From positions 7,363,501 to 7,427,500 of the forward strand of contig NC_083525.1 in assembly GCF_032362555.1 (NCBI RefSeq): a DNA stretch of 64,000 nucleotides, read 5' to 3'. The position numbers were made by a program, and so were the translations under genes. Under the pieces are notes generated by a model. It made no database searches, was not told the DNA's origin, and worked only from the letters and a program-made list of their open reading frames with translations. This document shows positions 39,201-51,200 of this stretch, one piece after another; positions within the stretch are counted from its first letter, which is position 1, and each line of letters opens with the position of its first letter. The DNA comes from Amyelois transitella. Its lineage: Eukaryota > Arthropoda > Insecta > Lepidoptera > Pyralidae.

Positions 39201-42200
39201 GCGACCGTCGAGATTGAACGAACTGTTACGAAAGTCATGAGGCGGCGGGGAGTCACTGTCAAAATATCACATTGCTGATTGCATGCATCAAAACAAGTCC
39301 GTACGTGTATTTAAACGAGTGTTTTTGTAAGAAATCAAATCATTATTTTTTACCAGTAGGTAAATCACAAACTTTTATCTATACATATAATAAAACAGTA
39401 AAAATATTTTGTCTGTACATTTAGTATTTTCGACTGAAATGGATAGAGGGACACTTAGAATGAATAAAAGAAAGCAAAAATATTTTTTTTATTTCTTGTC
39501 TGTCTGTCTGTATGCATGATCACGATTATCTCCGAAAGTACTAAACCGATTTACTTCAAACTTTCACCAATTGCTTTGTTTTAACTCAGAATAACATTTA
39601 AAGTTTGTTTCATCAAAATCGGTTCACAAAAAAAAAAGTTATCGACATTTGAATGAACTCAAGGCATCAGTATGCCTGCAAATAAGTTACGAAATTAAAA
39701 ATTCAAAGTCATTTATCATTATACGACGGCATTATACCTATAACATATAAATATAAGTGAAAGGCGACTAAGGGATGGGCTTACAAACTTGGGATTATTT
39801 TTTAGGCGATGGGCGAGCAACCTATCACTTTTTGAATCTCAATTCTATCATTAAGTCAAATAGCTGAACGTGGCCATTCAGTCTTTTCAAGTCTGTTGGC
39901 TCTGTCTACGCTGCAAGGGATAAAGACGTGACCATATGTATGTATGTAGTCTACTTTAATTTCGACACCAACGCAACGGCTTCGATGGTCCAGTGGTTAG
40001 CCCGTAGATACTTTTTACTAGCTGTGCCCGCGACTTCGTACGCGTGGAATAGTTATTTTGGGCATCATATTTATTTTTGCAAACATCCTCCTCGGCTTTA
40101 TCAATTATAGCTGCTAATTGTTATGCGGCGGTCAGGCGGTCACGCGTATTAGAAAGAACGCTGGTTCGCCGTATTAAATGTTTCGCTGCAAATTGCTTAT
40201 AACGACTATATCTCAAAACCTATTCGTCTGATTTATATACTGTAAATGGCAATTTTAGTCTACATGAAAAGCCGAAAGTAATAAACATATTTATTTGGAT
40301 AAGGATTAAAACTGAATTAAAGAAAATTGGTTTCAAAATAACTTATGTTTATAATGAAAAAATAATCTTAAAAAATGAACATAAAAGTGGTTATTGTAAA
40401 AAAACCTTAAGAGATAGATATATGCTCTCGCGGACTTTTTTGTGGCAAAAAATGAGTACTTCACATCTTTAGTACATTGTTTTACTATATCTTTGTTGGT
40501 TTGCGCAGCGTTCGCGTGGAAAGCTCGCAGATGGCCGACTCAGTCAACTTTCACCTGCATTGTTGACGTTTCCCGTAGGAAATCCGGGATAAAATGTAGC
40601 CTATAGCCTTCCTCGATAAAAAGACTATCTAACAGTGAAAGAATTATTCAAATCGGTTCAGTAGTTTCTGAGATTAGCGCGTTTAAACAAACAAACAAAC
40701 AAACAAACAAAACAAACTCTTCAGCTTTATAATATTAGTATAGATTATTAAAAATATTTTTTTTTGTATTGTTTGAGTATTTTATGTAAAAAAACTGAAA
40801 ATCAAAATACTACATATAATAAAACGGTAAAAATATTTTTTCTGTACATTTAATATTTTGACTGAAACGGATAGAAAATTTTTTTTTTACATTTTTTGTC
40901 TGTCTGTATCTGACTGTATGATTAAAATTCAACTCGAAATTTACGCGGACGAAGTCGCGGGCAACAGCTAGTTTATCTCTAAACCAACCACCTCTTTGAT
41001 ATATCATCAACTTCTATATGAAACAGTCAATATATAAACCTTCAATATTGAGGTTTTGAAATGATTTTAATATTAATTGTAGCTTGTAGACAATATTGAA
41101 CAAAATTAATTACTGAGTGCTGAGAGAATATAAACCTTCGGCTTCGGCTTCGGCTTCGGCCGAAGGTTGTGGCGATAGCCGATTAATCGGCTTCGGCTTC
41201 GGCTTCGGCCAAAAATAGACCTTCGGTCGGACACTAATAATAAGGTTACGGTCACAACATGTTTCAGTCACTATTTTATTTTTAATGCTGTATTTGACCA
41301 TGTCATTTATGCACTTTAATAGATAATATATTGTTTTTTTTTTTTCATATATTTTGGAATGTCTGAATGTTATCTATCTTTAAATCTCAGTAAATTTTTG
41401 GACGGATTTTCAAATATACAAAAAAATCACTTATCTAAATTAAAACAATATTAATGAAGAATACGACTTAAATCTTAATAAACACAGTTCAAGAAACATA
41501 AGAAAAAGCTATAAGCGCAGAGTCATAAGTTAAAATTCTCAGAACGAAGTTCATATTTTCAGAACAACTGTGCGAGCGAGACAGCACGACTCACCGGAAG
41601 TCGTAGGCGGATGACCAGTGGTGGTGGTCGGAGGGCATCAGCGTGAAGTTCAAGCTGACAGAACCAGCCGGCGGCACCGTCACCTCTTCTGTTACACTCT
41701 CGTATCTATAAAGGTAGAGAAAATAAAATTAGCAACCTGTCACTATTTGAATCTCAATCCCATTATTAAGCCGTACAGCTGCACGTGACGTTTCAGTGTT
41801 TTCAAGACTGTTGGCTCTGTCTACTCTGGGCTCTATCTAATAAAAGCGTGACTGTACGTGTGTTATTGAAATTTTCAGGAGAGAAGACCGCGGTGCACTA
41901 AATTCTGGATTGGGTGAGTCAAGTTCTGGTTTTTACTCGAAGCGACTTCTATCTGACCTTCGCTAACTTTGCAGGGGAAATTTATCCATATTGGCTCATG
42001 TTTACGCATCCAGTTGTCTGAAAGTGCGGGTTTCCTTATTAATGATATGTCAGTGTGTATAGTGGCCCCCACTCACCCCCTGGCGGACGCGGTGACGCTG
42101 TGAGTCCCCGGCCGCAGCAGCCGCCAGTAGTCCCCGCCCGCCGCGGCCCGCACGCTGCGCTGTACTAGCTCACTGGATATGTCACTGTGTGCTATGACAT

Positions 42201-45200
42201 GTCAGTGTGTATAGTGGCCCCCACTCACCCCCTGGCGGACGCGGTGACGCTGTGAGTCCCCGGCCGCAGCAGCCGCCAGTAGTCCCCGCCCGCCGCGGCC
42301 CGCACGCTGCGCTGTACTAGCTCACTGGATATGTCACTGTGTGCTATGACATGTCAGTGTGTATAGTGGCCCCCACTCACCCCCTGGCGGACGCGGTGAC
42401 GCTGTGAGTCCCCGGCCGCAGCAGCCGCCAGTAGTCCCCGCCCGCCGCGGCCCGCACGCTGCGCTGTACTAGCTCACTGGATATGTCACTGTGTGCTATG
42501 ACATGTCAGTGTGTATAGTGGCCCCCACTCACCCCCTGGCGGACGCGGTGACGCTGTGAGTCCCAGGCCGCAGCAGCCGCCAGTAGTCCCCGCCCGCCGC
42601 GGCCCGCACGCTGCGCTGTACTAGCTCACTGGATATGTCACTGTGTGCTATGACATGTCAGTGTGTATAGTGGCCCCCACTCACCCCCTGGCGGACGCGG
42701 TGACGCTGTGAGTCCCCGGCCGCAGCAGCCGCCAGTAGTCCCCGCCCGCCGCGGCCCGCACGCTGCGCTGTACTAGCTCACTGGATATGTCACTGTGTGC
42801 TATGACATGTCAGTGTGTATAGTGGCCCCCACTCACCCCCTGGCGGACGCGGTGACGCTGTGAGTCCCCGGCCGCAGCAGCCGCCAGTAGTCCCCGCCCG
42901 CCGCGGCCCGCACGCTGCGCTGTACTAGCTCACTGGATATGTCACTGTGTGCTATGACATGTCAGTGTGTATAGTGGCCCCCACTCACCCCCTGGCGGAG
43001 GCGGTGACGCTGTGAGTCCCCGGCCGCAGCAGCCGCCAGTAGTCCCCGCCCGCCGCGGCCCGCACGCTGCGCTGTACTAGCTCACTGGATATGTCACTGT
43101 GTGCTATGACATGTCAGTGTGTATAGTGGCCCCCACTCACCCCCTGGCGGAGGCGGTGACGCTGTGAGTCCCCGGCCGCAGCAGCCGCCAGTAGTCCCCG
43201 CCCGCCGCGGCCCGCACGCTGCGCTGTACTAGCTCACTGGATATGTCACTGTGTGCTATGACATGTCAGTGTGTATAGTGGCCCCCACTCACCCCCTGGC
43301 GGACGCGGTGACGCTGTGAGTCCCCGGCCGCAGCAGCCGCCAGTAGTCCCCGCCCGCCGCGGCCCGCACGCTGCGCTGGACGCCGCGCACTGAGATACTG
43401 GCGTTGGCCAGCGCGTGCCCAATGTGGCTGTGGACGAAGCCGTGAATGCCTTTGTGGACCTGGGTGATGCGGAAAGACGATTAATATGTATGTGGTCGGA
43501 TTAAACGAAAGAAATATTGATACAAATAGTCTGCCTACATCTTCAGCCCCCCGGGAGCCCTATTTAAGTGCGCGCGAGCCCCGGATCTTCGCCTTTGGAC
43601 TAATACAGCGCTCACCAAGTTTAGAAGCTCGCTATCCTCTGGCGGCTACTTGCTGGATCTCGTGTCTATAGCTGAACCCAGGCCCTCTTACAATTTGTTA
43701 AAAATAGTTCCAATTAAGGTTGATGTAGTTATTCAATGGAGCTGTAAATTATCTCTCATCTCTCTTTCCTGGGATGTTTTACCTAAAACGCCACATCCTT
43801 CCAGCAATCTTGACCAGATCCTCGTCCATCTGGTTAGTGGTTTACCCACACTTCAACGGCTAGATCTCGATCTCCACCCTAGTACTATCTTTCACCAGCG
43901 TAGATCTGTGGTGTGACAAATATAGCCCATTGGCAGTTACTTTGGCTACTTCCTGGGCAATGTCGGTGAATCTTGCCTTTCCACGGATCTCAGTCAGTCT
44001 ATAACAACATACCTCCTCAATATACTTAAGGAGTACCCATTGTCCTGTCACCCAGGAAAGTCTGCTGCGATAGGAAACTTAAAGCAGCCAGTTCCTGATT
44101 CAGTTCCATCCCGCTGGTAGTTCCAGTCTAATGGCTGTACCAACATACCTCCTCAATATACTTCAGCAGTGCCTACGTATTGCCCTGCCAACCGGGAAAG
44201 TGCGGCGGTAGGAAACTTAAAGCAGCCAGTTCCTGATTCAGTTCCATCCCGCTGGTAGTTCCAGTCTGATGGCTGTACCAACATACCTCCTCAATATACT
44301 TCAGCAGTGCCTACGTATTGTCCTGTCGACCGGACAAGTCTGCGGCGGTAGGTAACTTAAAGCAGCTAGTTCCTGATTCAGTTCCATCCCGCTGGTAGTT
44401 CCAGTCTGATGGCTGTACCAACATACCTCCTCAATATACTTGAGCAGCGCCTCCCTATTGTCCTGCCAGTAGCCGGGCAGGTCCGCGGCGGGGGGGAACT
44501 TGAAGCAGCCCAGTTCTAATGTTAGTTCCATGTCGCTGGTGTGAAGGTAGTTCCAGTCTTGCATGCCGCCATAGAGAACGTACCTGATAAACCATAATGG
44601 CGTTTAGGATTTTTCTATACGTACACATATCACGTGTTTATCGTTACGAATATTCAAAATAGTCGATAAGACTGAAAGGTAACTAAAGGTTAAGTGATGG
44701 AACTGAGATTCAGATAGTCACAGAAAAGAAGAATCCCAAATATATAAGCCTATCTTTTAGCCGCCTTTTAAGACATTCATGGGAAAAAATGGAATAAATA
44801 CAAAAAAAAAGAATGTCCTATTCTTTTTTTCTCTTTATTAAGATATATTTACCATTTGGCGCCGTTAGTGATGCCGCCGTCGAAGGACTCCTTCGGAAGG
44901 TTTTTGTGTGCGCACGGCAGGCCTAAATGCATTTTCAGGTGGGCCTGTAAAATGGTTTTTTAACACTTCATTAGAAACTTCCCTGTAAATAGTTTTGGAG
45001 ATAAACCATACACAAATTTGAAAAGTATTGCGGCTACATCTCTACGACATAAATCATAACAGCCAATCGCGCGACGCTATCAGCCTATAACAGCGAAAAG
45101 TCTAAATCGGGCAAGCAAACATTTCACGGATTGAAGCACATAGTCTGAAGTTGTCTACTTCAGACACAACATCGTTCCCCAGGCATCACACCTAGCCTGG

Positions 45201-48200
45201 CGGAAGATCTTCCCTTTGGTGGCGGTCAAGCCCAAAGTATCTATATACATATAAACTATAGAGTATTTTTTTGATTACATTCAAAATTTACGAGTGATCC
45301 TCGTAAATTATGAGACCTTGAAGTTATGAGACCCTAAAAGACCGAAATTTACTGACTGAATTCATATACTTAGCGCTTGTTTTAAGCTATAGTCGCATTG
45401 ATCTAAATCGCACGTCGCATCGGCGTTTGCTGCTACGATAGAATTTGAGCCTGAATTAAATAAAAAAAAATTACTTTTCTACACTCTTATATGGCTTTAT
45501 ATTTAATTCACAAAATGCGCATCACCTAAAATGAAATTATGGCAACCACGTGATCCTCTGCCTCTTTTATATTCTTCTTTTAATTTTCTTGTTTTGATAT
45601 AAGACAATTAAGACAAGTCACAACGTTAAAATATAGAACTTACGTTATTAAAAGATACCAAAAGAGCGAGAAGAAATATAGATATAAATACTCACGTCAG
45701 AATAAGCGTGAGCGAGATGGACAAACACGTCATTATCAGGCGCAACATTCTCCACCCCGCTCTGGTGGGAAGGGTTGCCGTCGTAGGGATAGTTTGCGAC
45801 GAGGGCGCCACCGTGCAAGTTGGCGGACAGCACGAACGGTATAGACAGAGACCAGTTCATGACCGCCATGGTTTCCGGCTCCGGTGTTAGGTTTTCCTGG
45901 AGACGATTATATTAATGACTTTCAAATATTTTTAATTTATATACTGCGCCGAATGGTTAATGGCACCAATACAAAAAAAGAATAGGACCACTTCGTCTCT
46001 TTCTCATAGTTGTCGTTAAAGGAGGCTAAGAGATGGGCATAGTATCAACTTGGGAATCTTCTTTTAGGCGATGGGCAAGCAACCTGCCTCTATTTGAATC
46101 TCAATTTTATCATTATGCCAATCAACATCTGAACGTGGCCATTCAGTCTGGGAGGTATGGAAGGAGTATCTATTTCTAATTGAGTAACTATTTGGCTTAA
46201 TGAAATTAGCAATAAAAACAAATCGAAATATGTATTAACTCTAACTAAAGCTTTTTTTAAAATATAAATGGGTCTGATGTATTTTTATAAATTTAATGCA
46301 ACTACCAAATTAATAACAAAATATGTATGTTCTAAAAAAAAATCTAAATTATGATGAGAAGCTACACAATCGTGGAATGACAAGTCACACTCACACCTCA
46401 TGCTTTAACTAACCAGAATTTCAAATCCCAAATGAAGGTAGTTCAATCACTGCACCGTTCTTCAAAAAGAAAAATAATATATAAGTCTCGTATTAAATAA
46501 GCATTAGATATAAATTCAGTTGATACTGCTATAAGAAGATATAAATAAAAAATATTGGGCTAACCCAAAGTAGTGTTTTATCTTTTGTGATGTAACACTA
46601 ACTCGACGATAGTATATTTTACAGTATAAATGTCTTTTAGCAGTATAGTCTAAAACATCCGAGCAACAAACCCATCAGAAAAGGATATTTTTTATTATGT
46701 GATGACTTGACCGGAGATCGAGAGGTGAGAGGAGAAATTAGAGGTGTCAAAAGATCGAACCCGTAATCTTAGTTAGAGGTGTTAAAATAGTGTACTAGAT
46801 AGTGTTGCCGCTCGACAGCCTTTCGATAGCGTTTTGATAGAATACTCGTATCGATAGTATTTATATTGCGAATAATATATGGCAATATCGACAAGTAATA
46901 CTATCAAAAGTATATCAATAGTATAACAAATAGATAGCTATCGATAGACCTGTCGATATTATGGCCTTTTTAGATTAAAACTACCGACATTAAATTTATC
47001 GAAAGTTCGACAACACTAGCGCCAAAAAACTGTCATCAAAATATATTAATAATCTTACACTGTTAGAACCGAACTGGTCCGGGAAGTTTCTATTTAAATC
47101 CACGCCATGAGCGTTCGCTCTGCCCTGTAAACTGCTATAATCACCTGAAAACATACAAACAGTATTATAGAACTCTCTCTCAACTTCTCTAAATCAGTTT
47201 GAACTGTGTTATATATAGACTGTGACGTCGTACCGCTTCAGTCTGCTTCCCTCTTTACAGCCCTGAAGCCGTAAAAGAAGCGCGCCCTGGGCTTTCGCCT
47301 TTGGACTGCTACAGCGCTCACTAAGTACCTTGGTATCCTCTGGCGGTTACTTGCTGGATCTCGGGTCTATAGCTAAACCCACGCCCTCTTTTAATTTGTA
47401 AAAATAGTCCTAATAAAGTTTGATGTAGTTATTCTACGGATCTTTAAATTATCTCTCATCTCTCTCACCTGCAACGTTTTACCTAAACGCCACAAGACGT
47501 CAAAGTAAAGTTAATCTATCATCTTGTATATTCCCAGTTGTAATAACCACCTATTTTCATATTGCGCCGGTGTATATTTTCCATTATTCTGCTAGCCAAT
47601 TTGCCTTAAACATGTTCTGTTTTGAGTCATTGCCATGACCACAACTGAAGTGTGTTGATTCTAGCAGGCCATAAAAATATTGCCTACATTTTATTACTCG
47701 TTTCCTTTTATTATTGGACCACGGGTTATAGAACCACCACAATGCCGTAGGATCAGGAGGCGAATGATTAACAATTGCATTAAAAAATCCTTAAGAAATA
47801 TATAATGTCGACTGCAGCTTATAAGGCCCAGTACCGGTTGTATCTTGTCCGTCAGTCAATAAAGCGAATGATTTTTTTTTATTATATTGATGACTAGCTT
47901 TTGCCCGCGGCTTCGCCCGCGCAAATGTATTTTAGATAATAAGGATACGCCATAAAATTTCACCCAATTTTTAATCACATATCGTGCGGGACTGTTTTAA
48001 GTTTATATTTGATTTAAATTCATATGGTTTCTCCCGTCTCTTCTACTTCTGTTCCGTCCCGTCCCAACCTGTTGTGTCCCGTCCTGCCCCGTCCAGTCCT
48101 ATCCTGTTCCATCCCATCCCATTTAGTGCCATCCTGCTTTCCGCAACTGATACGTATTCTTTACTAACCAATATTTAAGACATCTCGCACTTCGACACCC

Positions 48201-51200
48201 ATCAAAAAACGAAGTTTCATACAAACTTCCAACCCTTATTTTTCGCCCTTGAGATTTTAGGTTGGGTTAACAATTTACTTACCAACTTTCCCCCGCTCGT
48301 ACCCATCCGGGTTCATGCTGGGCATTAAATGCACCCTGGTCGTGTTCAGTATCCTCTGTACCCTCTCATCTCCAATGATGTACTGCTGACATAAATACTT
48401 CGCCAGTAGTAGCAGCATCTCTCTTCCGACCACTTCGTTGCCATGCATGTTGGCCACGTATTTGAACTCGGGTTTGCCTGTTTTGTACAAATGTCATTTG
48501 TGTTTGCGTGATTTGATATAGCCAGTAACAATTTATAAAGCGTGGTAAATTTGTGACGTCAAAATTTGTAATTTGATTTAATTAGAATAATAATATTTAA
48601 TCCTTCCATAATTTTAAAAGGACTTAGATAATATAAAAAATGAATAATAAAACCTCTAACAGGTTAAATATTAATTAGAATTAAATTATTTTGCTAGTCT
48701 GATTCTTGGTGTCTCACAAGGGTCTCATTTTGGTCCTTCAAACATGAAATTTCATGCTTTAAAAAAGACTTGTTAAAAAGTTGTTCTCAGTTGCTAGCTA
48801 TAAGGATTAAAACGTGCTTCTGTAGTTTACTTTGACCCGACACTTTAGATGATGAACTATACCGTTATTTAAAATAATTTATTTATGAGTAGGTATAATC
48901 ATCCAGATATTAAAAAAAACCTATTACATCAGAATAAATCTTCTATACTTTTACCTGGTATATGTTTTCCAGGGTCCTTGGTGACTTCCAAAACGTACAA
49001 TTTCCTTCCTTCCACCGATTCCCCAATGCTGGTGAGCTTGGTCATGTTGGGATACTTCTCATTGAGGTCCTTCAGGAATTTCTCCATCTTGACGTAGTCG
49101 TGGTGGACGAAGTCGACCGCTGAAATACCGTCGATGTCGTGACGAGTCACCCTCCTATGCTCTAGAGATTTGCCCATTTAATTTTGATATTTTTATTAAT
49201 GCTCAACAGATTTTTTTCATGGGTAGTATTAAAAAAGAAATGTATGCACAAATATACAACAGTCTTATTAATATTGTCAGAGTTTAGTACCTAAATTAGA
49301 TTTTTGATGATTCTGTACGTCGTGCATTTGCACTCGTGATTAGTGAAATGTATAAGGATCCAAATATAACAATAATATATGTAACTAATGTACCTAAATT
49401 TTTTTGTAAAAAGGTAAACCAAACTGAAATTAGGAAAATAATTTATTTTGGTACCTTCCCACATTTTAGTAATATTTCTACCTTCACTAGTTCTTTATTA
49501 TATTTTTTTTTATTTGTGCATAGTATATAGTTTCTTTACACCAATTTAGTTAAGTGGGTTAAAATTTTTAACATTTACTACATTACTTGATAAATTTCGT
49601 GTTAAATATTCTGTTACCTACTTGTTTTTTTGTACAATCATTGCGTGCAAGATTAGTACAATTTACCACTACTACGTTAATTTTGAATATACGCAGAACA
49701 CCAAAATAATTAATTATAAATAAAATAAAAAAACTACTCAAAAATTGTTCATAAAATTATTGGGATGTGAAAGAAAATGGAAATGAAATAAGAGAAAGAA
49801 ACGAAAAAAGGGCAAATCAACAAAGCATAAATTGGGAATAAGAAATAAACAACCAACACCAAAATAACAGTCAAAGTAATAAGAGGGATAGATGTTCGGA
49901 TACATTCATAGAACAGGTACCAAAAATTAATTTTAAAAAAACCGTTATGATCATTTTTATAAATATATACAAATGTTTTATGAACGTATCCAAACGAGGA
50001 AATGATTAAAACCACTGTATACGTATACAGCTTTATTTCCCACAACAATCATTGTAATAAGTATCAATGTATACGTACGCACCAGAATAACCTTATAATT
50101 ATAAAGAAATGGGACACCCCATCACCATGAATTAATAATATCACAGAAAAGATAATATGCAATCGGCCCAAAGGAGAATATTATACGTTATTAGTGCGAG
50201 TAAAAAATAATAATTACATATTAAGGTAATCATTTCATAAATAGAACACCAGACTTTAACGATAAGAAAAATTTAAAAATAATTTATACAGCCAGTTTTA
50301 ATAATGAGAGCAGCTCCTTAGCTAATCACATAACGGGAATTTATTTATTTATTCAATTTGCGTGCGATCATCTGATTGGACAAGAACTTGTCAAAAGTAA
50401 GACTAGCTGTTATGAGCATTAAGAACAAATGTCCAATTTGTGAGTCTCAAATATTTTTTCTTATACTTATAATAAGTCTATATATTTCATGATTTCAAAA
50501 ACGAATGTAAATTTTCTTAACCTAATATTTTAAAACATCATTGTTTAAAGTTTCAGACAATGATAAATATCATAGGCTTTCCCTTATCGCTTTCAGATAA
50601 AATCTTGTATTTAACCAGCTGAAGTTATGCTTCATCAAAACAATAAGAGAACAACACAATTGACCTGATCCCGTTTCCTTTACCGACTGCACCTGAAGGC
50701 ATATGCATTAGCAGTTTGATATACTTCAGTCTGAGATGTCAATTCTTCCCACAGCATGTAAATATTACAGCTACATACATCCAAGCTAGGAATGCAATCA
50801 TAAATATACAAACGTTTTTTTTTATTAATTAAAATTTACTTTACAAGCAGGCGGTATATAATTAAATATCATAAATTTAGTTATAATAGATCTTACCAAG
50901 CTCATTATTTGCCTTGTCTCCTCAATTTCTCTTTCGCCTATATTCTTATAAAAACTTATAAAAATAATAAGAATATAAATTACGACTAATACTTAATAAT
51001 ATTATTAGGTTATAATAAATTAATTTGGCATAAACTTAGGTCTAAAAATAAATTAGTTTAATTTAAGACATATTTCGTTTTAATAAATATGAGACACATT
51101 AGGACTTATCAACTACATTAACTTTAAATTATTATAAGTGTTTCAAACTCTGTAGTCTAATTTTTGTATGGCGCGAAAATATTTGAGCCTATCAGAGCGC

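Larger units (their letters stand above)
39072..41236. mobile_element. hAT-like DNA transposon, non-autonomous, with nested insertions
   Basis: Terminal inverted repeats TAGTGTCCGACCGAAG (39072-39087) and its exact complement (41221-41236) are flanked by identical 8-bp duplications ATAATAAG (39064-39071 and 41237-41244). An 8-bp target duplication with a TAG-type terminus suggests the hAT superfamily. Subterminal (TTCGGC)n runs on both sides resemble hAT subterminal repeats. No transposase frame is visible. A Helitron (about 40017-40744), an element A copy and other Helitron-like pieces are nested inside. It sits in carboxypeptidase D intron 14. Confidence 0.85.

Noticed and set aside
39960..40000. 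tRNA-like GATGGTCCAGTGGTTAGC
   Set aside because: Only an A-box-like 20-mer with no matching B box or cloverleaf; probably the head of a broken SINE.
42046..43378. CRISPR-like regular array
   Set aside because: The unit is 152 bp, direct, with no spacer variation, and derived from a coding exon of an animal gene.
43860..44564. Additional functional carboxypeptidase exons
   Set aside because: The KYIEE-containing frames upstream of exon 12 are damaged partial copies; only 44427-44583 keeps the complete exon in phase.
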